From NCBI GenBank assembly GCA_020249505.1, contig JADCFN010000012.1:1-64000 (forward strand): a stretch of DNA of 64,000 bases, read 5' to 3'. The stretch's first letter is position 1; every line of letters begins with the position of its first letter. The stretch is from Roseomonas sp. (GTDB lineage: Bacteria > Pseudomonadota > Alphaproteobacteria > Acetobacterales > Acetobacteraceae). Positions 49,987 through 58,367 of this stretch are shown here, piece by piece. Made by a program: the position numbers and the translations under genes. Under the pieces are notes generated by a model. It was given only the letters and a program-made list of their open reading frames with translations, was not told the DNA's origin and did not search any database.

Positions 49987-52581
49987 ATGTCTTCCCCCGA
50001 ATTGCGCGCCGATTCACCGCTTGACCCAGAGCGTGCTGCCTCTGGCGCGGAGGCGCCGCGTGCCGAGCCGCCGCCCAAGAAGAAACGCGAAAAACGCCCC
50101 AAGCACCGCCGGCGCTTCGGCTTGTTTCGCTGGCTATTCAGCCTGGCTGCGGCGGTTCTGCTGGCCGGTGGTATCGCGGCCTATGGCGCCTATCATCACT
50201 TCGCGCAGGATTTGCCGGATTACGGCTGGCTCGCGGAATATGAACCCCCGCAAATGAGCCGAGTCTATGCCGCCGATAGCCGGCTGATGGCCGAATTGGC
50301 GCAGGAACGGCGCATCTTTGTCCCGATCGAAGCCATCCCGCAGCGCGTCCAGCAAGCCTTCATCTCGGCCGAGGACCAGCGCTTCCGCGAACATACCGGC
50401 ATTGACCCCTTGGGCATTCTGCGCGCCGTGATCCAGGCCGCCGAGCAATATGGCAGCGGCCGACGCATGAGTGGTGCTTCCACCATCACCCAGCAGGTGG
50501 CGAAAAACATGCTGGTCGGCGCTGACCGTTCTTTCACCCGCAAGGCGCGGGAGGCGATCTTGGCAATGCGCATCGAAAAGGCGCTGAGCAAGGATCGCAT
50601 CCTTGAATTGTATTTGAACGAGATTTTTCTTGGCCAGCAGGCTTATGGCGTGGCTGCCGCCGCGCAGGTCTATTTCAACAAGAGCCTCGATGAATTGAAT
50701 GTCGCGGATGTCGCTTACCTCGCCGCGCTGCCCAAGGCACCGAATAATTATCACCCCATCCGCCGCGCCGATGCTGCCAAGGCCAGGCGCGATTGGGTGA
50801 TTGAACGCATGCTGGAAGACCGCGCAATCACCGCGGAAGAAGCCCGCGCGGCGCGTGCCGAACCACTGCTGGCGCGGCCCATGCGCCGGCAGGATCAATT
50901 GCAAGTCGGCCAGCATTTCACTGAAGAAGTGCGGCGCGAAATGATCCAGCGCTTCGGCGTGGAGCAAACCACCATGGGTGGCTTGGTGGCGCGCACCAGC
51001 CTTGACCCCACCATCCAGGCCGCTGCCGAACGTTCCTTGCGCGAAGGGCTGATGAGCTATGATCGCCGGCGTGGCGGTTGGCGTGGCCCGGTCGCGCGCA
51101 TTTCGGCGAGCACGACGGAATGGATGCCGGCCCTTGCCGATACGCCGCGCCCGGCCGGGGCCTTGCCCGAATGGCGCCTGGCCGTGGTGCTGGAAGTCAG
51201 GCCGCAAGAAGCGCGGCTCGGCTGGCTGGAACGGCGCGACCCGCGCCGCCCGGCGGAACCGCAACAGGGTACGCTTTACCTGGAGGAATTGCGCCCCTGG
51301 GCGCGGCCCGTTTTGCCCGATGGCCGCCTGGGGGCCGAGCCGCGTCGCGTGCAGGATGTAGTGAATATCGGCGATGTCGTGATGGTGGAAACCCTGCCGG
51401 CGGAAGCCGCGCAGCGCAATCGCCCCGCGCGGCCGGAACGCTTGACGCTCAAGCAAATTCCCTTGGCCGAAGGTGCGGTGGTGGCACTGGATCCGCAAAC
51501 CGGGCGAGTCATGGCCATGGTCGGCGGCTGGGCGCTGGAAAAATCCTGGTTCAATCGCGCAACCCAGGCGCAGCGCCAGCCTGGGTCTTCCTTCAAGCCC
51601 TTTGTTTATATCGCGGCGCTGGAAAAAGGCATTCCACCCAATCAGGAAATCCCTGATGAGCCTGTGGAAATCATGACGCCGCAAGGGCTTTGGAAGCCGC
51701 AAAACTACAACGCCAATACCTATAATGGCTGGGTGACCATGCGCAGCGCCATGGAACGCAGCCTTAATCTGGTGACGGTGCGCCTTGCGGATCATGTCGG
51801 CATGGCTTCGGTTTCCGATGCAGCGCGCCGCTTTGGCGTGATTGACAATATGCCGCGCTATTTGGCGATGTCGCTTGGCGCTGGAGAGACAACCGTGCTC
51901 CGCATGGCCACAGCCTATGGCGCCTTTGCCAATGGCGGTTTTCGCTTGACCCCGACGCTGATTGATTCAGTGCAGGATAGGCGCGGGCGCGTGATTTGGC
52001 GCGCCGACCAGCGCGCCTGCGCCGCTTGCGCTTCCGGGCCGGAAGCCGGGCCGCCGCGCCTTGAAGCGGGTGAAAGGCAACGCGCGACCGACCCGATTTC
52101 GGCCTATCAGATGGTGAGTATTCTGGAAGGTGTGGTGCAGCGCGGCACCGCAGCCGGCACCATCGGGTCACGTCTTGGCCGGCCGGTGGCGGGCAAAACG
52201 GGCACCACGGATGATTTCAAGGATAATTGGTTCGTGGGCTTCACGCCCGATATCGTTGTTGCGGTTTGGATCGGCTTTGATGATCCGCGCAGCCTTGGCA
52301 ATAACGAAACCGGCGGCAGCAATGCCGCGCCGATTTTCCGCGAAGTGGTCGGTGCTGCGCTCACCGGCAGCCCGCCCGTGCCCTTCCGCCGACCCCCTGG
52401 CATTACGCTGATGCGCGTTGCGACTGGCACCGGCAGCATCATGGAACCCTTCCGCCCAGGTACGGAAAACAGCGCACAGCGTTGGCGCGATGAATTCATC
52501 ACGGAACGCGCCGATGGTTCCGCGACACCGGGCTCACCAGGGGCGAACCGCCTCGACAGGGACCTCGGCGGGCTCTATTAG
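49987..52581 (+). CDS. mrcA: Penicillin-binding protein 1A (bifunctional)
   Basis: An 864-residue class A penicillin-binding protein. One membrane anchor lies at about 53-73 after a Lys/Arg/Pro-rich cytoplasmic tail. The glycosyltransferase (GT51) has EDQRFREHTGID, GASTITQQVAKN and LELYLNEIFLGQQAYGVAAA. The transpeptidase has SSFK (about residue 535), SxN in SAMERSLN and KTGTTD (about 736). An OB-like insert lies between. It builds and cross-links peptidoglycan at the inner membrane. The next gene, prfB, begins 9 nt later. Confidence 0.95.
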   Translation: MSSPELRADSPLDPERAASGAEAPRAEPPPKKKREKRPKHRRRFGLFRWLFSLAAAVLLAGGIAAYGAYHHFAQDLPDYGWLAEYEPPQMSRVYAADSRLMAELAQERRIFVPIEAIPQRVQQAFISAEDQRFREHTGIDPLGILRAVIQAAEQYGSGRRMSGASTITQQVAKNMLVGADRSFTRKAREAILAMRIEKALSKDRILELYLNEIFLGQQAYGVAAAAQVYFNKSLDELNVADVAYLAALPKAPNNYHPIRRADAAKARRDWVIERMLEDRAITAEEARAARAEPLLARPMRRQDQLQVGQHFTEEVRREMIQRFGVEQTTMGGLVARTSLDPTIQAAAERSLREGLMSYDRRRGGWRGPVARISASTTEWMPALADTPRPAGALPEWRLAVVLEVRPQEARLGWLERRDPRRPAEPQQGTLYLEELRPWARPVLPDGRLGAEPRRVQDVVNIGDVVMVETLPAEAAQRNRPARPERLTLKQIPLAEGAVVALDPQTGRVMAMVGGWALEKSWFNRATQAQRQPGSSFKPFVYIAALEKGIPPNQEIPDEPVEIMTPQGLWKPQNYNANTYNGWVTMRSAMERSLNLVTVRLADHVGMASVSDAARRFGVIDNMPRYLAMSLGAGETTVLRMATAYGAFANGGFRLTPTLIDSVQDRRGRVIWRADQRACAACASGPEAGPPRLEAGERQRATDPISAYQMVSILEGVVQRGTAAGTIGSRLGRPVAGKTGTTDDFKDNWFVGFTPDIVVAVWIGFDDPRSLGNNETGGSNAAPIFREVVGAALTGSPPVPFRRPPGITLMRVATGTGSIMEPFRPGTENSAQRWRDEFITERADGSATPGSPGANRLDRDLGGLY

Positions 52582-52590
52582 CCACGCATC

Positions 52591-53722
52591 ATGCGCGCTG
52601 ACGCCCTTTCCCTGCACGAGCAGATCACCGCTTCGGTGTCCCTGCTGAGGAGGCATCTTTGACTGGGATGCCTCTGTCCGTCGTCTCGAAGAACTGAACG
52701 CGCGGGTCGAAGACCCGTCGCTCTGGAATAATGCTGATGAAGCGGGGCGCGTCATGCGCGAACGCGGCCGGCTGTCCGAACAGATTGATGGCGTGAAGCG
52801 CCTGGAACGCGATGTGGAAGACGCGCTTGGCCTGATTGAATTGGCCGAGGCTGAGGGCGATGCCGATACCGCCAATGCCGCCACCGCGGATTTGCAGCGA
52901 CTGGCGGTGGAGGCGAAGAAGCGTGAGATTGAAAGCCTGCTCTCCGGCGAAGCGGATGCCAATGACGCCTTCCTGGAAGTGAATTCCGGCAGCGGCGGGA
53001 CCGAGGCGCAGGATTGGGCGGAAATGCTGCTGCGCATGTATTCCCGCTGGGCGGAACAGCATGGCTATAAGGTGGTGTTGACTGAAGAAAGCGCCGGCGA
53101 ACAGGCGGGGCTGAAATCTGCGACCATTCAGATCAGCGGTCCCAATGCCTATGGCTGGCTCAAGACCGAAAGCGGCGTGCATCGGCTGGTACGCATCAGC
53201 CCCTTTGATTCGGCCGCGCGCCGGCACACCAGCTTTGCCTCCGTCTACGTCTATCCGGTGGTGGATGATAAGATCGAGATTGAGGTCAACCCTGCCGATT
53301 TGAAGACCGACACCTTCCGCGCTTCCGGCGCCGGTGGGCAGCATGTGAACAAGACCGAATCGGGCGTGCGCTTCACCCATATCCCGACCGGGATTGTGGT
53401 GGCCTCCACCCAGGATCGCAGCCAGCATCGCAACCGCGCCATTGCCATGGGCATGCTCAAGGCGCGTTTGTATGAATTGGAATTGTCGAAGCGCGAAGCC
53501 GTGAATGCCGCCACCGAAGCCGGCAAGACCGATATCGGCTGGGGCCACCAGATCCGCAGCTACGTGTTGCAGCCCTATCAGATGGTGAAGGATCTGAGGA
53601 CCGGGGTTGAAAAGGGCAATCCGGCGGCGGTGCTGGATGGGGAGTTGGATGATTTCCTCGCGGCGTCGCTTGCATCGCGCGTCGGCGCAACGCGCAGCGA
53701 AGCCAGCGCCAAGGCGCAATAG
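52591..53722 (+). CDS. prfB: Peptide chain release factor 2 (programmed +1 frameshift)
   Basis: RF2 reads UGA and UAA and releases the finished chain. The gene is in two frames: ATG 52591 to CTT 52657-52659 (23 codons, [19 protein letters not shown] then RRHL), an in-frame TGA at 52660-52662, and after skipping one base, GAC at 52661 to the stop at 53722, total about 376 residues. Downstream are SPF (codon-recognition, near residue 203, in [12 protein letters not shown]) and GGQ (GAGGQHVNK, near 248). The N-terminal extension matches the start of E. coli RF2 up to its frameshift. Low RF2 promotes the shift, giving autoregulation. Confidence 0.96.
52648..52663 (+). promoter_or_regulatory. prfB programmed frameshift signal
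   Basis: AGGAGG (52648-52653), a 3-nt spacer, then the slippery CTT-TGA-C (52657-52663). This matches the E. coli arrangement of a Shine-Dalgarno-like element 3 nt before CUU-UGA-C, which pushes ribosomes +1 when RF2 is scarce. Confidence 0.95.
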
Positions 53723-53767
53723 CCGTATGTTTCGCGGCGCGGCTGATCCGGGTTAGTCTCCTCAGCC

Positions 53768-54706
53768 GTGCTTGCCTTCCTTGCCCTTTGCCTGCCGATT
53801 TTCGCGGTGGTGGCCTTTGGTTTCGCCGCGGCGAAGCGCAAATGGATGCCGCCGACCGCGATGGAAGCGATTGGGCTTTTCAGCTTCAACGTCGCCTTGC
53901 CCGCGATGTTGTTCAAGCTGATGGCAGCACAGCCTTTGCGCGAAAGTTTTGATGCCATTTATTTCGCAGGTTATCTGGGTGCCTGCCTAAGTATCTTCGC
54001 CGTGGTGATGCTGATCGGGCGCGTCGCGCGCGGCAATATCCGCATCGGTTCTGCCTTTGGCGCGGCTGCCGCCATGGGCAATGTTGGCTATCTGGCGCCA
54101 CCACTCATGCTGCCCATGCTCGGGCCACGCATTGCGGGGCCGGTTGCCATGGCGATTGTTGCGGAAGTGGCGGTAATTATCGCGCTTGGGTCCATGCTGA
54201 TGGCGCCTTCCGCAAAGGGTGAGGGCCTTAAAGCCGTGATGGCAGGCTTGCGCGGCTTGCTACGGAACCCGGTGATCCTTTCCATCGCGCTTGGCGCGCT
54301 TTCCGCTGGGTTGGAGCTGCCCATCCCCGCGCCAATCGAACGCTTCCTGTCCTTCCTGGGCAACGCTGCCGGGCCAACGGCACTATTCGCGCTGGGCGGT
54401 ACCCTCGCGAGGCTCAAAATTGGCGGGCAGCTTTTCGCGGTGGCTTTCGGCATTACGGCGGCGAAGCTGTTCATCTACCCCGCGCTGGTGTGGTTTGTGC
54501 TGGGAAGCTGGCTGGCGCTTGACCCGTTTTGGGTGATTTGCGGCGTGCTGCTAGCCGCCATGCCCACCGCGACCAATGCCTATCTGCTCGCGCAACGCCA
54601 AGGCGTGGGGGCTGAGGAAGCCTCAGCCGCCGTGCTGTTCACCACCATCATCGCATCCATCGCCTTCCCGGCCACGGCCTGGCTGTTGGATGTGCCGGTG
54701 CCGTGA
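53768..54706 (+). CDS. AEC family (auxin efflux carrier-like) transporter
   Basis: A 312-residue membrane protein with about 10 hydrophobic segments in two inverted halves. FGFAAAKRKWMPPTAMEAIG and FNVALPAMLFKLMAAQP are in the N-terminal half, and LLAAMPTATNAYLLAQRQ, with the conserved P-x-A/T-N motif, is in the C-terminal half. Family members move malate, malonate or other weak acids. The start is GTG 53768. A split ThDP decarboxylase begins 75 nt later; import or export of its keto acid substrate is possible. Confidence 0.85.
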   Translation: MLAFLALCLPIFAVVAFGFAAAKRKWMPPTAMEAIGLFSFNVALPAMLFKLMAAQPLRESFDAIYFAGYLGACLSIFAVVMLIGRVARGNIRIGSAFGAAAAMGNVGYLAPPLMLPMLGPRIAGPVAMAIVAEVAVIIALGSMLMAPSAKGEGLKAVMAGLRGLLRNPVILSIALGALSAGLELPIPAPIERFLSFLGNAAGPTALFALGGTLARLKIGGQLFAVAFGITAAKLFIYPALVWFVLGSWLALDPFWVICGVLLAAMPTATNAYLLAQRQGVGAEEASAAVLFTTIIASIAFPATAWLLDVPVP

Positions 54707-54781
54707 CCTGGGTCACGCTTGGCGGGCGCGCGGCTTGGTCATAGACTCAGCCCTTCTTACTGCAACGGAGACTTCCCCATT

Positions 54782-55309
54782 ATGTCGAGTGCCGCCGAAA
54801 GCGCGCCAAGCTGGCATGGCATTATTCGCCAGGCCTTGAAGGACCATGATGTCCGGCTGGTCACCTATGTGCCGGATAATGTGCTGCGCCCCCTGATTGA
54901 GGGCTGCCATGCCGATCCCTTCTTCACCACCTTCGCCGCCGCGCGAGAGGAAGAAGCCATCGGCATTGTCGCCGGCGCCACCATGGCCGGCATGCGCGGC
55001 ATTGTGCTGATGCAGACATCGGGTTTCGCGACGCTGCCCAATGTTCTCGCCTCCCTTGTGGTGGCCAGCCAAATCCCGGTGCTGATGATGGTGAGCGAAC
55101 GCGGCACACTCGGTGAATTCAATCCCGGCCAGGCTATTGTCTGCCGCACCATGCGCCCGATCCTGGACAGCATGGGCATTGAACACCACACCCTGTCGCG
55201 CATGGATGAAGCCGCCTTCATCGCGGATCGCACCATGCGCCAGGCCTTTGCCACGCGTTGGCCGGCTTGCCTTATTGTCTCGCCATTGATCTCAGGGGGG
55301 CGCAAGTGA
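54782..55309 (+). CDS. Split ThDP decarboxylase, alpha (Pyr) subunit
   Basis: A 175-residue protein matching the pyrimidine-binding domain of sulfopyruvate/phosphonopyruvate decarboxylases. The catalytic Glu lies in AAAREEEAIGIVAGA. YVPDNVLRPLIEG and MQTSGFATLPNVLASLVVAS are typical. It works only with the beta subunit, whose gene starts inside its stop (TGATG at 55307). Substrate may be sulfopyruvate, phosphonopyruvate or another 3-substituted pyruvate. No comA-C or phosphonate genes are nearby to decide. Confidence 0.85.
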   Translation: MSSAAESAPSWHGIIRQALKDHDVRLVTYVPDNVLRPLIEGCHADPFFTTFAAAREEEAIGIVAGATMAGMRGIVLMQTSGFATLPNVLASLVVASQIPVLMMVSERGTLGEFNPGQAIVCRTMRPILDSMGIEHHTLSRMDEAAFIADRTMRQAFATRWPACLIVSPLISGGRK

Positions 55310-55908
55310 TGGAAGACCGTCGCAATACGCAGGTGATGAATCGTGCGGCGCTGACCAAGCGCGTGGTGGGCAAACTCACCAAGCAGGAAGCCGTGATTGG
55401 CGGCATCGGTAATTCCAACTGGGATTTATGGGCCGCCGGCCATCGTGCCGAGAATTTCTACATGCTGGGCAGCATGGGATTGGCCGCGCCGATTGCTATG
55501 GGTGTAGCCATTGCTCAGCCGGAACGGCGCGTTTTCGCGCTGGAAGGCGATGGGTCACTGCTGATGCAGCTTGGCTGCCTTTCCACCATTGCCGCGCAGG
55601 CGCCGAAGAATCTGATTGTGATCATTTGGGACAATGGCATTTATCAGATCACCGGCGGCCAGGGCACGCCGGCCGCGAAAGCCGGCACCGATCTGGTGGC
55701 GATTGCGCGCGCCTCCGGCATTGCTTCCGCCCATTGGGCGGCGGATGAGGCGGAGTTCGATGCGCTGATTGATCGCGCCCTTGCCACCGATGGCCCGCAT
55801 GTGATCGGCGCGCGGATTGATAATGAACCCGGCAAGACACAAACGGACCGCGACCCGATCCGCTTCCGTGAGACCTTTATGCGCGGGATGGCGGCGCAAC
55901 TGGGTTAA
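55309..55908 (+). CDS. Split ThDP decarboxylase, beta (PP) subunit
   Basis: A 199-residue protein matching the diphosphate-binding domain. The ThDP motif runs GDGSLLMQLGCLSTIA and ends IIWDNGIYQITGGQ, with NG for the usual metal Asn. ATG 55309 overlaps the alpha stop as TGATG, so the subunits are made in equal amounts. A terminator with a repeat copy follows 29-57 nt after the stop. Together with the AEC carrier it may form a small keto-acid utilisation unit. Confidence 0.87.
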   Translation: MEDRRNTQVMNRAALTKRVVGKLTKQEAVIGGIGNSNWDLWAAGHRAENFYMLGSMGLAAPIAMGVAIAQPERRVFALEGDGSLLMQLGCLSTIAAQAPKNLIVIIWDNGIYQITGGQGTPAAKAGTDLVAIARASGIASAHWAADEAEFDALIDRALATDGPHVIGARIDNEPGKTQTDRDPIRFRETFMRGMAAQLG

Positions 55909-55913
55909 GTGCC

Positions 55914-55963
55914 AAGCGGCCGGGATAGGGTGCGTTTGGGCCAAGCGGAGACGCTTGGCCCTT
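55914..55963 (+). repeat. Terminator repeat, copy B (inverted partner at 45485-45533)
   Basis: A 50-nt stretch starting 5 nt after the ThDP beta stop. It contains what in copy A are the last rne codons plus stop, followed by the hairpin. No rne gene is here, so this is a dispersed copy. The similarity weakens but continues about 40 nt further. Confidence 0.9.
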
Positions 55964-55965
55964 TT
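55938..55965 (+). terminator. Terminator after the split ThDP enzyme
   Basis: GGGCCAAGCG (55938-55947), GAGA loop, CGCTTGGCCC (55952-55961), then TTTT. A strong intrinsic terminator, identical in its stem to the one after rne. Confidence 0.85.
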
Positions 55966-56007
55966 GGTGCGTGTTGGGGTTGGGGTGGTTTGTGGCGCGC
56001 TGGCGCG

Positions 56008-57219
56008 TCAGAGGCCTTGGATTTCGTGAATCAGAATTTGCCCTTGCTGAAACCACGCAAGCCGACCGGTGCGTGGGCAAAAGCAAGGTCCATTGATGAC
56101 AACGCGATCAGGCGCAAAATGTTGCAAAAGTGGCGCGCCGCCACTTGCAGGAAAAAGCTGCACCAAAGCACCAATCTCTCCCGTTCCTTTGGCTGAAGAT
56201 GTAAGTACGAAACGTCCGCTTGGATGCCAGCTCAAATAGGCGATAGGTTCAAACTCCCCCGAAAACCCAGCCATCTGCTCGCCTGTTGAAGTATCCCAAA
56301 CCCGAATGGGTTCAGCTTCGCGTGGGGGGACCGTGGCACTCGAACCACTCGCCAAACGATCACCAGTTGGCGACCAAGCTAGAGATCGAACTCCACGAAC
56401 ATGAGCACGAAAGCTCATCCGCTCAGTGAGCGACGGAAGATCAAAAATCGCTATTTCGTCACTGAAGCCAAGTCTTGTTGCACTTGTTGCTACAGCAAGA
56501 CGATTGTCCCGACTTATACTCGGCAGCAACCAGTTTCGTCCTTCACCTTGGCCGAGGAGCCTTCCGTTACTGCTATCAAACACTAAGCCAAAAAAACGAT
56601 GCGTTGTATTGCCCCTGCCACCAATTGCCGAAAACGATAGAAACACATAGTTACCATCGGGGGAAACCGTAAGAGACTGGCCGCCCCTTCGCTGCTGCAA
56701 GAATAAATCTTGGGGCCTACCTAATAGCTCGGGTAGGAACACGGGCAATAAGTCGGACTCACGCAGTAGCTTTCCTGTATCGGTTTCAAAAGCTGAGAAA
56801 GCCGGCGGATTTTCTGTACTGCCTGATGAAATATGCCTGGACGCGATCATTTCCCGACCGCCTGCTGCAAATCCAAAAAGTCTCGCCCCTCTTGCCTGCA
56901 TAACACGGAAACGCGTGAGCAACTGCCAAGAGGCGGTATCAATCACGTTCAAGAAACTTCCATCGCCAGACTCTGCGACCAGCCGACTACCATCGGGGCT
57001 CCAGGCCATTGAGGAAACATGCCAAGCAAATGCATTTTCTTCCTTACGAAAATCAACGCTGGCAATTTGCTTCAGCCTCACCCGGCCCGGATATATCGTG
57101 CCGCGCGGGCTGGTCAGCGGATTGAGTAAATTCGAAGCGCCCGCCGGGCGCACCGCGCCCGCACCTGCCAGCGCCCCCATGCCAGCCAAACCAAATCCGC
57201 GCCGGGTCAGGCCTGCCAT
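56008..57219 (-). CDS. Tat-exported WD40-like beta-propeller protein
   Basis: A 403-residue protein. The Tat leader is MAGLTRRGFGLAGMGALAG. WD40-like repeats include SMAWSPDGSRLVAESGD, GVRSLAWSPTGDRLASGSS, WDTSTGEQMAGFSGE and YLSWHPSGRFVLTSSAKG. It should be a periplasmic beta-propeller scaffold. The codons after the leader are visibly lower in GC than the neighbours, which suggests that the body came from elsewhere. ATG 57219 is used; the GTG 9 nt upstream is absent in the related leader at 44.7 kb. It is bounded by the leader repeat and the terminator repeat. Confidence 0.75.
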   Translation of the reverse strand: MAGLTRRGFGLAGMGALAGAGAVRPAGASNLLNPLTSPRGTIYPGRVRLKQIASVDFRKEENAFAWHVSSMAWSPDGSRLVAESGDGSFLNVIDTASWQLLTRFRVMQARGARLFGFAAGGREMIASRHISSGSTENPPAFSAFETDTGKLLRESDLLPVFLPELLGRPQDLFLQQRRGGQSLTVSPDGNYVFLSFSAIGGRGNTTHRFFGLVFDSSNGRLLGQGEGRNWLLPSISRDNRLAVATSATRLGFSDEIAIFDLPSLTERMSFRAHVRGVRSLAWSPTGDRLASGSSATVPPREAEPIRVWDTSTGEQMAGFSGEFEPIAYLSWHPSGRFVLTSSAKGTGEIGALVQLFPASGGAPLLQHFAPDRVVINGPCFCPRTGRLAWFQQGQILIHEIQGL

Positions 57220-57252
57220 ATCGCTCACCCCTGCAAGGCTCTGCCCTGGCAG
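57172..57252 (-). repeat. Leader repeat, copy B (inverted partner at 44679-44759)
   Basis: 81 nt covering the promoter-proximal leader, ATG and first codons of the WD40-like gene; 75 of 81 positions match copy A on the opposite strand. It begins just after the PrpF-type gene's stop. Confidence 0.9.
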
Positions 57253-57264
57253 GAAGGCATCACC

Positions 57265-58356
57265 TCAACCCCAAGCGCGGGCGGGGACATAAACCTCGCC
57301 CGCCATCAACCGCCGCGCGGTGCGTAGCGTACCGCCCGAAATCACCTCGCGCGATCCATCCGCCGCAAGCCGCGTGGTGATCACCGCTTCCATGCTGCCT
57401 GTCGGGTGTTCCAGCACAATCGTCTCCCGATCCGCGCCGGTGATTTGCGCCACACCTTCCGCCACCGTGCCCGGCAGCACGCAAGCACTCGCGATGCAAA
57501 TCCCGCCTGTCACCGCCATGGCTTCATGGCAGGCGAGCGGCGTGAAATAGCGCGCCGCGACACCGCCCTGCCCACCAGCCGGCTCCGCGATAATGGCGAA
57601 TTTCGGAATGACACGGCCTTCCGCATCGCCCATGCCCATGGCAAGGCTCGCCTTGCGGCGAATGGCCTCAATCCGCGCCATGAAGTCCTTGTCGGCGTCC
57701 AATTCCTTCGCCGTCTCACGCGCGGTTTTGCCGAAATCCCGCGCGCGCGCGATCACCACCGGCATGCAGATATCAAGGCAGGTCACTTCCACGCCATCAA
57801 TCACATCAATCGCATTGCCGGTCGGCATCAGCTTGCCAGTTGCTCCGCCCACCGCATCGGCGAAATTCAGTACAATGGGGGCAGCCGTGCCGGGCACGCC
57901 GGCAATCGCGGTATCACCTTCGTAATTCACGCGCTTGCCTGGCGTTTGCACCACGGCTTCGATCATCGCACCCGTATTCACCGCGCGGATCATCACGCGG
58001 GTTTCGCCTTCCTCGGCTGGCACCAGCCCGCTTTCAATCGCGAAAGGGCCGACGCCCGCCAGCATATTTCCGCACGTCGGCCCCCAATCCACAAAGGCGC
58101 GATCCACGGAAACCTGCGCAAACAGATAATCCACCTGCTGCGCTTCACCCGCTACGGCGCGAGAGACAATGCAGACCTTGCTGGTGAGCGTGGTTGCCCC
58201 ACCCAGCCCATCAATCTGCCTTGCATCCGGTGAACCCATGGCGGCGAGCAAGACGCGGCCCATGGCTTCCCGATCCTCGGGCAGATCGTGGCGCAGGAAA
58301 TAGGGGCCGCGGCTGGTGCCGCCGCGCATCAGCGTGCAGGGAATGGCTTTCTGCAT
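57265..58356 (-). CDS. PrpF/GalD-type isomerase (4-oxalomesaconate tautomerase-like)
   Basis: A 363-residue protein of the PrpF family, diaminopimelate-epimerase-like fold. PCTLMRGGTSRGPYF, WGPTCGNMLAGVGPFAIE (with the catalytic Cys), PTGNAIDVIDG and the C-terminal HPTGSMEAVI are hallmarks. Known members isomerise methylaconitate or tautomerise 4-oxalomesaconate (gallate route). It is the last gene of the tctC - tctAB unit, 11 nt after the transporter, which fits a tri- or dicarboxylate substrate. Confidence 0.9.
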   Translation of the reverse strand: MQKAIPCTLMRGGTSRGPYFLRHDLPEDREAMGRVLLAAMGSPDARQIDGLGGATTLTSKVCIVSRAVAGEAQQVDYLFAQVSVDRAFVDWGPTCGNMLAGVGPFAIESGLVPAEEGETRVMIRAVNTGAMIEAVVQTPGKRVNYEGDTAIAGVPGTAAPIVLNFADAVGGATGKLMPTGNAIDVIDGVEVTCLDICMPVVIARARDFGKTARETAKELDADKDFMARIEAIRRKASLAMGMGDAEGRVIPKFAIIAEPAGGQGGVAARYFTPLACHEAMAVTGGICIASACVLPGTVAEGVAQITGADRETIVLEHPTGSMEAVITTRLAADGSREVISGGTLRTARRLMAGEVYVPARAWG

Positions 58357-58367
58357 GGTCTTATCCG

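Noticed and set aside
50134-51795. Long open frame opposite the mrcA gene (553 codons)
   Set aside because: It mirrors the coding strand of a clearly conserved penicillin-binding protein and has no recognisable domain; long antisense frames are common in GC-rich genes.
52591-52662. prfB as a pseudogene because of the in-frame TGA
   Set aside because: The TGA sits in a canonical CTT-TGA-C slippery site with AGGAGG at the right spacing and the rest of the gene is intact.
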